DNA from: Pokkaliibacter sp046614695
GTDB lineage: Bacteria > Pseudomonadota > Gammaproteobacteria > Pseudomonadales > Balneatricaceae
Length of the DNA stretch: 64,000 nucleotides
Assembly: GCF_046614695.1 (NCBI RefSeq)
Contig: NZ_JBKKHQ010000009.1
Span: forward strand, 1 to 64,000
Direction of reading: 5' to 3'
Shown: positions 20,347 through 28,846 of the stretch, in pieces
How positions within the stretch are numbered: the first letter of the stretch is position 1
Layout of the letters: each line of letters starts with the position of its first letter
The notes under the pieces: model-generated
Told to the model about the DNA's origin: nothing
What the model saw: only the letters and a program-made list of their open reading frames with translations
Database searches by the model: none
Program-made: the position numbers and the translations under genes

Positions 20347-21564
20347 ATGCGATTTTACGATCTGGTAATCATCGGTCACGGCATGGCGGCCAACCGACTA
20401 TTGCAGCGGCTGGCTGAAGAGTCCAACCGGCCGGAGCGGGTGCTGATTCTCGGCGAAGAAATACGCCCTGCCTATAACCGGGTGCTACTCTCTCCGCTTC
20501 TGGCAGGCGAGATCAGTAATGAAGCCTTGAATCTGAACCCTCAGGCCTGGTACGACGAACAGGGTTTTGAGTACCGCACCGACACCCGAGTGATGGCGAT
20601 CGACCCCGCCAGCAAACGGCTAATCATGCAGTCAGGTCAGCAGCTGAACTACGGCAAGCTGGTGTTGGCAACCGGCTCGGTGCCTACCGTACCCAAGGTG
20701 AAAGGTTGCTCCTTGCCTTTCGTGATGGGCTTTCGTAACTGGCAGGATGTTGATCGCCTCAGCCGATTTGCGCGTCAAAGAGAGCGCATTCGTGCCCCCC
20801 GAGCCGTTGTCATCGGTGGCGGCCTGCTTGGACTTGAAGCAGCAGAAGGCTTACGCAAGCAAGGTGTGGAAACCACCCTGCTGCATCGCGCAGAGACGCT
20901 TCTTAACCGTCAGCTGGATCAGCAAGCAGGCACCATGCTGCAAGCGGCCCTGAGCGAACGAGGCCTGGGGATTATCACCCGGGCGCGTCTGGCCAGTATT
21001 GAGACAGACCACACCGAGCAGTTCGCAGGTATCGTGACCCTGGAAGACGGCAAGCACATCATGACCGATCTTGTTGTTATGGCGATTGGCATCACACCGC
21101 GCACAGAACTTGCCCGCGAAGCAGGCCTGAGCTGTGACCGGGCGATACGGGTAAATGCTTTTTTGCGCACCAGTGATCCGGATGTTTATGCCTTGGGAGA
21201 GTGCTGCGAGTTTGACGGTACCACTTACGGATTGGTCGCTCCGATCTGGCGGCAGGCTGAAACACTGGCTGGCGTTTTATGTGGCAGAGAGTCTCTGCCC
21301 TATAAAGAGGAAGCCATCGCCACCCAGCTAAAAGTCAGTGGCATAGAGCTGTTTTCAAGCGGCGAGATTAATTCTGAGGATGCCGAAGTCATGACCTTTA
21401 TGGACCCGCAAACCCGTGAGTATCGCCGCCTCTGGCTGCGCGATAACCAGCTGGTTGGCGCCATTCTTTACGGCGATGTGCGTTTTGGTCAGCAGTATCA
21501 TCAGTGGATTGTCAGCGGTGATTCCTGCGAACAGCAGCGGCAGCAACTGCTCTTTCCGCAGTGA
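20347..21564 (+). CDS. nasC: NAD(P)/FAD-dependent oxidoreductase, NasC-like nitrate reductase electron donor
   Basis: A 405-residue flavoprotein of the rubredoxin/nitrite-reductase-like disulfide oxidoreductase family. It contains the FAD motif VIIGHGMAANRLLQRL at the N-terminus, ATGSVPTVP, the NAD-binding VIGGGLLGLEAAEGLRKQG and the second FAD motif DVYALGECCEFDG. It is similar in layout to the N-terminal half of NirB. In Klebsiella the gene at this position (nasC, between transporter and nitrite reductase genes) supplies electrons from NADH to NasA; I infer the same here. AGGAG precedes the ATG. nirB follows under its own promoter. Confidence 0.82.
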   Translation: MRFYDLVIIGHGMAANRLLQRLAEESNRPERVLILGEEIRPAYNRVLLSPLLAGEISNEALNLNPQAWYDEQGFEYRTDTRVMAIDPASKRLIMQSGQQLNYGKLVLATGSVPTVPKVKGCSLPFVMGFRNWQDVDRLSRFARQRERIRAPRAVVIGGGLLGLEAAEGLRKQGVETTLLHRAETLLNRQLDQQAGTMLQAALSERGLGIITRARLASIETDHTEQFAGIVTLEDGKHIMTDLVVMAIGITPRTELAREAGLSCDRAIRVNAFLRTSDPDVYALGECCEFDGTTYGLVAPIWRQAETLAGVLCGRESLPYKEEAIATQLKVSGIELFSSGEINSEDAEVMTFMDPQTREYRRLWLRDNQLVGAILYGDVRFGQQYHQWIVSGDSCEQQRQQLLFPQ

Positions 21565-21579
21565 ACGTCATGCCCACCG

Positions 21580-21599
21580 TGCGAACCATTTCGGTGCCT
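21580..21599. promoter_or_regulatory. probable NtrC enhancer site of nirB
   Basis: TGCGAACCATTTCGGTGCCT resembles the NtrC dyad, with an ACC-N5-GGTGC core, and lies about 105 bp upstream of the nirB -24 element. It is partly degenerate in the left half. Confidence 0.4.
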
Positions 21600-21690
21600 G
21601 CGGGATTGATCAGGCCTCGATACTGAACAAAAACTGATCGCACTTTGAATGGCGATTATCTAAGCATCTGAATTACAAGGCTTTCTCAAA

Positions 21691-21709
21691 ATGGCATAAA
21701 GCCTGCTTA
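21691..21709 (+). promoter_or_regulatory. sigma-54 promoter of nirB
   Basis: ATGGCATAAAGCCTGCTTA has GG-N10-GC spacing and matches the -24/-12 consensus closely. It is the third such element in the nitrate gene cluster. Confidence 0.75.
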
Positions 21710-21756
21710 GAGAAAGTCATTAAACAGGCAAGAGGAAACTTCGGTTTCACTCTTTT

Positions 21757-21772
21757 CGGACAACGGCGTCCG
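21757..21772 (+). promoter_or_regulatory. ANTAR-type hexaloop antiterminator hairpin (nirB leader)
   Basis: CGGAC-AACGGC-GTCCG forms a 5-bp stem and a six-base loop with A1 and G4. It overlaps the 5' arm of the terminator at 21764-21813. An upstream hairpin GAAAC-TTCG-GTTTC (21734-21747) may belong to the same leader. Confidence 0.7.
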
Positions 21773-21813
21773 CTTCCTCTCTGAAATCAGAGCAGGAGCG
21801 ACGCCGTTTTTTT
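21764..21813 (+). terminator. leader terminator of nirB
   Basis: CGGCGTC pairs with GACGCCG, the helix continues through GCT/AGC and CCT/AGG to CTCTG/CAGAG, and TTTTTTT follows. It is about 40 bp before the nirB start and downstream of the sigma-54 promoter. Confidence 0.88.
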
Positions 21814-21854
21814 ATGCATGAATTTTGTCTACGACAAACAGGTGAGGAACCGTT

Positions 21855-24416
21855 ATGACGTCAGTCACTTCAGCAGCGCAATGGCCCTGCCGCGTCGTGG
21901 TGGTCGGCAATGGCATGGTCGGTCATCAATTTATCGAATCCCTGCTCGGCAGCGAGCAGGCCAACCATTTCGACATTACGGTGATTGGCGAAGAGCCACG
22001 GGTCGCCTACGACCGCGTGCATCTGACCGAGTATTTCCAGTCCCTGAATGCCGACAATCTGGCGATGACCACGAAGGCCAGTTATGAGCAGCGTGGCATC
22101 CGGGTGTATTTGCACGAGAAAGTCACCGGGATTGATCGCGCCGCCAAAACCGTCACCACCAGCAGCGGTGCTCTGGTCGGTTACGACAAGCTGGTGCTGG
22201 CGACCGGCTCCTTCCCTTTTGTACCGCAGATTCCCGGTAATGACCGCAAGAACTGCTTTGTGTATCGCACCATTGAAGACCTCGAAGCCATCACCAAAGC
22301 CTCTGAAGAGGCCAAACGTGGTGTGGTTATCGGGGGTGGCTTGCTAGGCCTTGAAGCCGCCAAGGCACTGCGTGATCTTGAGCTTGAGGTCGATGTGATC
22401 GAATTTGCACCACGGCTGATGGCGGCGCAGCTCGATGATGCCGGCGCCGATGTGCTGCGCAAGAAAATCGAGGCGCTGGGTGTCGGTGTGCACCTGAACA
22501 AGGCCACCCGTGAAATCGTCGATGGCACCGAGTATGTGCACCGCATGAATTTCACCGATGACAGCTTCCTTGATACCGATCTCATCATCTTCTCCGCCGG
22601 TATTCGCCCCCGTGATGAGCTGGCACGCCAGGCTGAGCTGGCGATGGGGGAGCGTGGTGGTATCGTCATTAACGATGTCTGCCAGACCTCCGATGAGTCC
22701 ATTTACAGTATCGGCGAATGTGCACTCTGGGATGGCAAGATTTTCGGGCTGGTCGGTCCGGGTTACACCATGGCGCGTGTGGCCGCTGACCATCTGCTCG
22801 GTGGCGTCAGCACCTTCGCCGGTGCTGATATGAGCACCAAGCTCAAACTGATGGGCGTTGATGTTGCTTCCATCGGTGATGCCCATGTGCGCACGCCGGG
22901 CGCTCTGACCTACGTTTATCAGAACCAGCCTGCCGAGGTGTACAAAAAGCTGGTGGTTGATGCCGAGAACAAGCGTGTCATTGGTGCGGTACTGATTGGC
23001 GATACCAGCGACTATGACACCCTGTTGCAATACATGCTCAATGCCATTGAACTGCCCGATAGCCCGGAAGCGCTGATTCTCCCAGCCGGTAGCGGCGCCG
23101 AAGGCAAACCCATGCTCGGGGCGGCGGCACTGCCGGATGCGGCCAATATCTGCTCCTGCTACTCCGTCTCCAAAGGGGCGATTCGCGGCGCGGTCGAGGG
23201 CGGCTGCTGCTCCGTGGCCGATGTGAAAGGCACCACCAAAGCGGGCACCGGCTGTGGCGGCTGCGTGCAGTTGCTGACGCAGGTAGTCAACCATGAGCTG
23301 GAAAGCCGTGGCATCAGCGTGAATCGCAATGTCTGCGAGCACTTCGCCTTCACTCGTCAGGAGCTGTACCACCTGATCCGCGTCGGCCAGATTCACACCT
23401 TCGAGGACATGCTGCACAAACATGGTTCAGGCGAAGGCTGTGAGATTTGTAAACCGCTGATTGGCTCGATTCTCTCCAGCTGCTGGAACGGCTACGTGCT
23501 GTCCGATGCCAACATTGGCCTGCAGGACACCAACGATATTTACCTTGGCAACATGCAAAAAGACGGCACTTATTCCGTGGTGCCGCGTATTCCCGGTGGT
23601 GAAATCACCCCACAGGGGCTGATTCGCATCGGCGAGATCGCCAAGCAATACAACCTCTACACCAAAATCACCGGCGGTCAGCGTATCGACCTCTTTGGTG
23701 CGCAGCTGCATGAGCTGCCCGATATCTGGCGTCAGCTGATTGATGCCGGTTTCGAGACGGGTCAGGCCTACGGCAAGTCAGTGCGCACGGTGAAATCCTG
23801 CGTGGGGGAAACCTGGTGTCGCTATGGCGTGGATGACTCCGTCGGCCTCGCCATTGAAATCGAGAACCGCTACAAAGGCCTGCGCGCGCCGCACAAACTC
23901 AAGTTTGCGGTATCGGGATGTACCCGCGAATGCGCCGAGGCCCAGTCCAAAGACTTCGGCATTATCGCCACCGAAAACGGCTGGAACCTCTATGTCTGCG
24001 GTAACGGCGGCATGAAGCCCCGCCATGCGGAACTCTTCGCCACAGACCTGGATAAAGACACCCTGATTCGCCTGATCGACCGCCTGCTGATGTTTTATAT
24101 CCGCACGGCCGATCGTCTGCAGCGCACCTCCGTCTGGCGTGAAAACCTCGAAGGCGGGCTGGATTACTTAAAGCAGGTCATTCTTGAAGACAGCCTTGGC
24201 ATCAATGCGGAACTGGAAGCGGAGATGGCGCTCAACATCGGCAACTATGAATGCGAATGGGCCAAGACGCTGGAAAGCCCCGAGAAGCTCAAGCGCTTCC
24301 GCCACTTTATTAACTCTGAGCAGACCGACGATAACCTGCAGTTTGTCAGCGAACGCGGCCAGCGCCGTCCGGCCAATGCCATCGAAAAACAACAACTGAT
24401 CGCTAAAGCCAGCTAA
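21855..24416 (+). CDS. nirB: NAD(P)H-dependent assimilatory nitrite reductase large subunit
   Basis: Reduces nitrite to ammonium in the cytoplasm with NirD (the NasB equivalent). The 853 residues have the standard length. The N-terminal FAD/NAD domains have VVVGNGMVGHQFIESL, ATGSFPFVPQIPG and VVIGGGLLGLEAAKAL. A BFD-like [2Fe-2S] region lies near residue 430 (ICSCYSVSKGAI...GTGCGGCVQLL). The siroheme/[4Fe-4S] half has CVGETWC near 648 and SGCTRECAEAQ near 688. The siroheme need is met by cobA in this window. nirD follows 10 nt after the stop. Confidence 0.96.
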   Translation: MTSVTSAAQWPCRVVVVGNGMVGHQFIESLLGSEQANHFDITVIGEEPRVAYDRVHLTEYFQSLNADNLAMTTKASYEQRGIRVYLHEKVTGIDRAAKTVTTSSGALVGYDKLVLATGSFPFVPQIPGNDRKNCFVYRTIEDLEAITKASEEAKRGVVIGGGLLGLEAAKALRDLELEVDVIEFAPRLMAAQLDDAGADVLRKKIEALGVGVHLNKATREIVDGTEYVHRMNFTDDSFLDTDLIIFSAGIRPRDELARQAELAMGERGGIVINDVCQTSDESIYSIGECALWDGKIFGLVGPGYTMARVAADHLLGGVSTFAGADMSTKLKLMGVDVASIGDAHVRTPGALTYVYQNQPAEVYKKLVVDAENKRVIGAVLIGDTSDYDTLLQYMLNAIELPDSPEALILPAGSGAEGKPMLGAAALPDAANICSCYSVSKGAIRGAVEGGCCSVADVKGTTKAGTGCGGCVQLLTQVVNHELESRGISVNRNVCEHFAFTRQELYHLIRVGQIHTFEDMLHKHGSGEGCEICKPLIGSILSSCWNGYVLSDANIGLQDTNDIYLGNMQKDGTYSVVPRIPGGEITPQGLIRIGEIAKQYNLYTKITGGQRIDLFGAQLHELPDIWRQLIDAGFETGQAYGKSVRTVKSCVGETWCRYGVDDSVGLAIEIENRYKGLRAPHKLKFAVSGCTRECAEAQSKDFGIIATENGWNLYVCGNGGMKPRHAELFATDLDKDTLIRLIDRLLMFYIRTADRLQRTSVWRENLEGGLDYLKQVILEDSLGINAELEAEMALNIGNYECEWAKTLESPEKLKRFRHFINSEQTDDNLQFVSERGQRRPANAIEKQQLIAKAS

Positions 24417-24426
24417 GGAGGCCGAG

Positions 24427-24759
24427 ATGAAATCCGATTGGACCGCCGTGTGTTCACTGAACGATATCGCTCCGGATACAGGCATTTGCGCACTGGTGCA
24501 GGGTCAGCAGGTCGCGATCTTCCGTCAGCGCAGCAATAACAAGCTGTATGCCGTCGGCAACTTTGACCCCGTGGGGCAGGCTAACGTGATGTCCCGCGGT
24601 TTGCTGGCGCACCTCGGCGGCAAAATGACCGTCGCCGCGCCACTCTACAAACAACACTATTGCCTTGAGACAGGCCGTTGCCTTGAGGATGAAAGCCTCG
24701 CGTTACCGGTGTATCAGGTGCGCGAACAAAACGGCCACGTGGAAATATCACTGGTATAA
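24427..24759 (+). CDS. nirD: nitrite reductase small subunit
   Basis: A 110-residue Rieske-like partner of NirB. The fold region GICALVQGQQVAIFRQRSNNKLYAVGNFDPVGQANVMSRG is typical of NirD, which usually lacks the cluster ligands of true Rieske proteins, as here. AGGAGGCCGAG precedes the ATG. It is the last gene of the unit before a strong terminator. Confidence 0.94.
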   Translation: MKSDWTAVCSLNDIAPDTGICALVQGQQVAIFRQRSNNKLYAVGNFDPVGQANVMSRGLLAHLGGKMTVAAPLYKQHYCLETGRCLEDESLALPVYQVREQNGHVEISLV

Positions 24760-24773
24760 GGCGTAGCCTTGTT

Positions 24774-24811
24774 GGCACCGTCCGGCCCTGACAGCAGACG
24801 GTGCCTTTTTC
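24774..24811 (+). terminator. terminator of nirBD
   Basis: GGCACCGTC pairs with GACGGTGCC, followed by TTTTTCC, 15 bp after the nirD stop. Confidence 0.9.
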
Positions 24812-24931
24812 CTGATCTTTGCGGACTTCCCACCCTGAAATGGCTCTGTTTACTCACTGCTATTGGCCCTATCCGCCAGACCAATTTCCCACTAGAGTCA
24901 GCTCATTACCAAGTGAGTTGAGAGCCCGAAG

Positions 24932-25651
24932 ATGTCTGAATTACTCAATCAGTATGGCCAGCCTGTGGGCCACCCCATGCCTGACTGGAGCGCGCGCGCG
25001 CGTCCGCAAAGGATCTCTCTGGAAGGTCAGTATTGCCGGATCGAACCGCTGAATGCTGAAGCTCACGGCCCGGCACTCTTTACGGCTTATCACCTCGCCG
25101 GCGATGGACGTGACTGGACCTATCTTGGTGTCGAGCGTTTTGATCAGCAGGCGGATTATCTCCACTACCTGAGTCAGTGTGAGCAAAGCCCTGATCCCTT
25201 TTTCTACACCATCATTGATAAGCACAGCGGTCAGGCGGTGGGGACTATTTCCCTGATGCGCATTGACCCTGCCAATGGCGTGATTGAAGTGGGCAACGTG
25301 AGCTTCTCACCGGCGCTTAAGCAATCGCCGCTGTCGACAGAAGCGCAGTTTCTGATGATGCATTATGCGTTTGAAACCCTCGGCTATCGCCGCTACGAGT
25401 GGAAGTGTGATAGCCGTAATGCGCCGTCACGCAAGGCTGCCGACCGTTTAGGCTTCAGCTTTGAAGGGATTTTCCGACAGGCGATTGTCTACAAAGGCAG
25501 GAGTCGTGATACGGCCTGGTATTCCATTATTGATAGTGAATGGCCAGAGGTTAAAGCCGGCTTTCTGGCCTGGCTTGCCGCAGATAACTTTGATGAGGCG
25601 GGCAAGCAGCGTCAGTCCCTAAAAGCCTTGCGGGAAAGCCGTCAGGTGTGA
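24932..25651 (+). CDS. GNAT family N-acetyltransferase (RimJ/RimL-like)
   Basis: A 239-residue cytoplasmic acyltransferase. It has the acetyl-CoA fold of the RimJ/RimL type: QAVGTISLMRIDPANGVIEVGNVSFSPALKQSPLSTEA, then YAFETLGYRRYEWKCDSRNAPSRKAADRLGFSFEGIFRQ. This subgroup acetylates or modifies small molecules or protein N-termini; the substrate cannot be told. A (GC)n run at 24990-25001 lies in the gene. It converges on a methyltransferase gene. Confidence 0.85.
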   Translation: MSELLNQYGQPVGHPMPDWSARARPQRISLEGQYCRIEPLNAEAHGPALFTAYHLAGDGRDWTYLGVERFDQQADYLHYLSQCEQSPDPFFYTIIDKHSGQAVGTISLMRIDPANGVIEVGNVSFSPALKQSPLSTEAQFLMMHYAFETLGYRRYEWKCDSRNAPSRKAADRLGFSFEGIFRQAIVYKGRSRDTAWYSIIDSEWPEVKAGFLAWLAADNFDEAGKQRQSLKALRESRQV

Positions 25652-25660
25652 GCAGAGCAG

Positions 25661-25682
25661 CCGGGCAGTGAACACTGCCCGG
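25661..25682. terminator. hairpin between converging genes, possible terminator
   Basis: CCGGGCAGTG-AA-CACTGCCCGG is a 10-bp perfect inverted repeat between two converging stops. There is no strong T-run on either side, so termination activity is uncertain. Confidence 0.5.
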
Positions 25683-25698
25683 TCGTGTTCCCCACTCT

Positions 25699-26403
25699 TC
25701 AGGCATTCTTTTCCTGAATATAGATTGTCCCTTCTCCCCAGAGAAACTGGGCGGTAAACGTCTCTTTCAGCGTATAGGCGTGAGGCCGGTCAGCGAAGTC
25801 CTGCAAAGGAAAGCTGACAGAGGCGATGCGCGTACCGGGTTTCAGCTGGGTTTCAAAGCGCTCGACAATTCGCGCAACGGCCAGATCCGAAAAGGCCGTG
25901 CCAAAGAAATACACCACCGTTGCTTCGCTCAGGTCCGCCTCAAGAATGTTCTCTTCCCGAAACGTCACCCTGTCGATATTCAAACGCTCAACAATACGAT
26001 TACCTCGCTTCACGAAGTGAGGTACCAGCTCAATGCCTACGCTTCGACAGCCATAAAAGTGATTAAACCAGAACACCGTTAAGCCGCGCCCACAGCCCAG
26101 CTCATAAAGGACATCAGTTTCCTTAAGTTCAACCCGTGTGGCGATATCCTCTAGCGTGGCAAAAGGCGTCTCTCCATAGACGGGCTGCACTTCATCGGCA
26201 TCCCAGCGCTCCAGATAGCGGCGACAGGCAATGTAAGGATCAAGCCACAGATACTGTGCGTAGTAGCAAAGCCCAATCCGCAAAAAGCGGCGGCTGCGAC
26301 AAAACCAGCTGAGCTTTTGCAGGCTTTCGATCAGAGAGCGAAAGGCCACAACAGGCATAAGCAGAAGGCTTTTCATTAACGACGCAGAGGCATTGTCGGA
26401 CAT
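25699..26403 (-). CDS. class I SAM-dependent methyltransferase
   Basis: 234 residues. The N-terminal 60 residues are hydrophobic/basic (SLLLMPVVAFRSLIESLQKLSWF, FLRIGLCYYAQYLWLDPY), so it may associate with the membrane. The SAM motif I is VLYELGCGRGLTVFWFNHF and motif II is SVGIELVPHFVKRGN, followed by VTFREENILEADLSEATVVYFFGT, resembling Dot1/tRNA-type or histone-methylase-like bacterial enzymes. The substrate is unknown. Start MSDNASASL. The 307 bp upstream of it (to 26710) show no further gene. Confidence 0.75.
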   Translation of the reverse strand: MSDNASASLMKSLLLMPVVAFRSLIESLQKLSWFCRSRRFLRIGLCYYAQYLWLDPYIACRRYLERWDADEVQPVYGETPFATLEDIATRVELKETDVLYELGCGRGLTVFWFNHFYGCRSVGIELVPHFVKRGNRIVERLNIDRVTFREENILEADLSEATVVYFFGTAFSDLAVARIVERFETQLKPGTRIASVSFPLQDFADRPHAYTLKETFTAQFLWGEGTIYIQEKNA

Positions 26404-26710
26404 CAGTAACTTCCCTGAGCTGAATAGGAGTCGCTATAAACAAAGGTGTTTAAATCATCACTATTGCGCCAGCCTATCCGCCAGTCCCCGTGAGGGCCAG
26501 AGCGTCCCATGAAAAGAACAAAATGTGGCACAAAAAGAGGCATTTTTTCTTTCATGCACCGATCTGAATCAATAGTGAAATGAAAAGGATTCGGATAAAA
26601 TATCGCGCGTGTTTACGACGACGACTGCCTTCGAGCGTCCCTGCTCCGCAGTTATCACCGCCAGTGAGCACATCACCCTGCCCTAATTACTTATTCGTAG
26701 AGAGACTACC

Positions 26711-27091
26711 GTGCTCACTTCAATCGCTCGTCATGGCCTGATTGCAGCTCTGTTGATCTTGGCTGCCACCCCCTGGTATTCCGCTGCCCTGTTTGTTCTT
26801 TTCCTGAGCGTCTGCCTGATTCAGGAAGAAGAAGGAACGCCACTTCGTCAACATCTGCCCAAGCTTGCATTCCTGAGCGTTTTTCCAGGTCTGATTCTGT
26901 TCCAGCACTGGTTTGTTATCAGCACACTTCTTGCCATGGCGGCCTTCTTTGCGGTCGCTGGTGCAATTTATGACCACCGTCAGGGTAATGAAAACTCACT
27001 GGTCTCCCTGACCAAGAACCTGAAAGGCGTTAAAGCCTTTGTTGGTATCCGCCGCACCATGGTCATTGGTGTTGCTGAAACCCGCGTTTAA
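26711..27091 (+). CDS. small membrane protein of unknown function
   Basis: 126 residues from a GTG start (GTGCTCACTTC, after AGAGAGACTACC). It has three hydrophobic segments (GLIAALLILAATPWYSAALFVLFLSVCLI, LAFLSVFPGLILFQHWFVI, LLAMAAFFAVAGAIYD), then a polar C-terminal tail with NLKGVKAFVGIRRTMVIGVAET. I do not recognise a family. It is monocistronic with its own terminator. Confidence 0.6.
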   Translation: MLTSIARHGLIAALLILAATPWYSAALFVLFLSVCLIQEEEGTPLRQHLPKLAFLSVFPGLILFQHWFVISTLLAMAAFFAVAGAIYDHRQGNENSLVSLTKNLKGVKAFVGIRRTMVIGVAETRV

Positions 27092-27167
27092 GCAGTGCTT
27101 AACCCTGCTGATCCCTAAGGATTGGCGCCTGAGTCCGGGTTAAAGGACATCAATTTCCTCGCTTTTT

Positions 27168-27206
27168 CAGCAGCAGCCAGAGTCTCTCTGAGCTGCTGTT
27201 TTTTTA
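27168..27206 (+). terminator. terminator after the 26711 membrane protein gene
   Basis: CAGCAGC and GCTGCTG flank a short inner helix (AGAG/CTCT), followed by TTTTTTT. Confidence 0.75.
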
Positions 27207-27244
27207 TCTGAAGTTTTCCGCATTCTGTCTTACCAGCGTGCAAT

Positions 27245-27275
27245 AAAAAAACGCCTCACGAGGAGGCGTTTTTAC
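27245..27275. terminator. terminator of the MFS gene (bidirectional form)
   Basis: ACGCCTC-ACGAG-GAGGCGT with A-run left and T-run right, about 50 bp after the MFS stop on the minus strand. Confidence 0.85.
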
Positions 27276-27321
27276 TCACTTATGCAGTGCGTGTGTATTA
27301 AACGGTACTTCTGTCAGGTAC

Positions 27322-28536
27322 TTAGTGCACCATCTGAAAGTCAGTCTCGACGTAGGTAATAGGACGGCGACGCTCCAGCAGAATCGAGAAGAACATAATC
27401 ACCAGACCACCCACCGCCAGCATGACACCCGCCCAGCCGGTCGCAGCCCAGCCGTAATGCATGCTGATCACTACCCCACCGAACCAGGCGCCAATGGCAT
27501 TGGCAATATTAAAGGCGGAGTGGTTAAGTGCAGCAGCGACGGATTGCGCATCACCCGCAACATCCATCAACCGGGTTTGCGCCGCAGGCACAACCGCAAT
27601 GCTCATCCCCACCAGGAAAACCATCGTGACTGCAGACCATACGTGCTGAACCCCCACAGTAAAGAGTGAAAGCACCAGCATGTTCCAGATCAGGCCGCCA
27701 ACAATGGTCCAGATGCGTGAGCGATCCGCCAGCCAGCCACCAATCCATGCTCCCAGAGTCATACCAACACCAAAGAGACCCAGCACCAGTGGTACGACAC
27801 CTTCCTGAAGGCCCGTCACTTCCACCAGCGTAGGTGTGATGTAGGTATAAACCGAGAATACGCCACCAAAACCAATAGCCACCACGCCAAGGGTCAGCCA
27901 TACCTGCGGACGGGTAAAGACCGACAGCTCCTGCGTGACGCTACTCTGCGCCAGTTGCACCTTGGGCACGAAAATAAAGACCATCAGCGCGGTCAGCAGG
28001 CCCAACGCGCCGACAATATTAAAGACCCATTGCCAGCCGAGCAGCTGCCCAAGCCAGGTCGCAAAAGGGACACCGATAATATTGGCAATCGTCAGCCCCA
28101 TCATTACCCGCGAAACCGCTCTGCCACGATGCCGTCGGTCCACCAGGGAAGCGGCGACCAGCGCAGCCAGTCCAAAATAGGCGCCGTGAGGGATACCCGC
28201 AATAAAGCGAGAAATCATCACGCCGTCGTACGTCGTGAAGATCGTGCCCATCAGATTGCCTGCGGCAAACATCAGCATCAGGGCAATCAGCATAAAACGC
28301 TTGGGCAAACTTGCGCAGAGAATAGTAATCAATGGCGCGCCCACCACCACACCCAGCGCATAGGCACTGATCATGTGGCCCATTTTGGGCACGGAAATAT
28401 CCAGGTTACGGGCGACATCAGGAAGAATGCTCATTGCCGCAAACTCGCCTGTTCCAATTGCCAGCCCGCCGACAGCCAATGCCAGTACAGCAAGCCCTAC
28501 ACCGTAAGGCGGTGTTGCCTGTAGTTTGCTATCCAT
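27322..28536 (-). CDS. MFS transporter, DHA1 (AraJ/PbuE-like) family
   Basis: A 404-residue inner-membrane protein with about 12 hydrophobic helices. The N-terminal LALAVGGLAIGTGEFAAMSILPDVARNLDISVPKMGHMISAYALGVVVGAPL is typical of the arabinose-efflux/purine-export branch of drug:H+ antiporters. The loop 2-3 motif is replaced by CASLPKRFMLI, and motif C is ANIIGVPFATWLGQLLGWQWVF. It is likely a proton-driven exporter; the substrate is unknown. A palindrome GTCTATcATAGAC at 28631-28643 lies about 95 bp upstream and may be an operator. Confidence 0.85.
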   Translation of the reverse strand: MDSKLQATPPYGVGLAVLALAVGGLAIGTGEFAAMSILPDVARNLDISVPKMGHMISAYALGVVVGAPLITILCASLPKRFMLIALMLMFAAGNLMGTIFTTYDGVMISRFIAGIPHGAYFGLAALVAASLVDRRHRGRAVSRVMMGLTIANIIGVPFATWLGQLLGWQWVFNIVGALGLLTALMVFIFVPKVQLAQSSVTQELSVFTRPQVWLTLGVVAIGFGGVFSVYTYITPTLVEVTGLQEGVVPLVLGLFGVGMTLGAWIGGWLADRSRIWTIVGGLIWNMLVLSLFTVGVQHVWSAVTMVFLVGMSIAVVPAAQTRLMDVAGDAQSVAAALNHSAFNIANAIGAWFGGVVISMHYGWAATGWAGVMLAVGGLVIMFFSILLERRRPITYVETDFQMVH

Positions 28537-28630
28537 GTGAATTCGCTTGATTGCAGTGTGAGGATGTTTACAGGCTCCTGATCGAAAGCCTGTTGAAGGA
28601 TTCTTATAATACGAAGGTCGAAGCCTTGAC

Positions 28631-28643
28631 GTCTATCATAGAC
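28631..28643. promoter_or_regulatory. operator-like palindrome upstream of the MFS gene
   Basis: GTCTATcATAGAC is a perfect 6-bp-arm inverted repeat in the AT-rich 310-bp region between the MFS start and the next gene. No regulator is adjacent. The rest of that region shows no gene. Confidence 0.35.
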
Positions 28644-28796
28644 TTCTATTTTTTTGCGCTGCCAAAAATAGTTTTTATGACTAACCAAAGGAAGCTTTAT
28701 GCAGACAATTCATCGTTGCATGAGGGACAGTCTTATATCCGTTAGCTTTCATCATCGCCAGATTGTTGCACCGCAAACTGCCTTATATCAGTGCAA

Positions 28797-28821
28797 TAAA
28801 AAAGAGGGCCAGGTGCCCTCT
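28797..28821 (-). terminator. terminator of the 75-residue acidic protein gene
   Basis: On the minus strand AGAGGGC-ACCT-GGCCCTCT is followed by TTTTTTATTG, about 25 bp after the stop. Confidence 0.88.
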
Positions 28822-28846
28822 CTGTCTCTGAACCACAGTAAAAGAC

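Noticed and set aside
26500..26560. Sigma-54-like TGGCAC...GGC sequence near 26525
   Set aside because: The GG to GC spacing is 11, not 10, so it does not fit a -24/-12 promoter.
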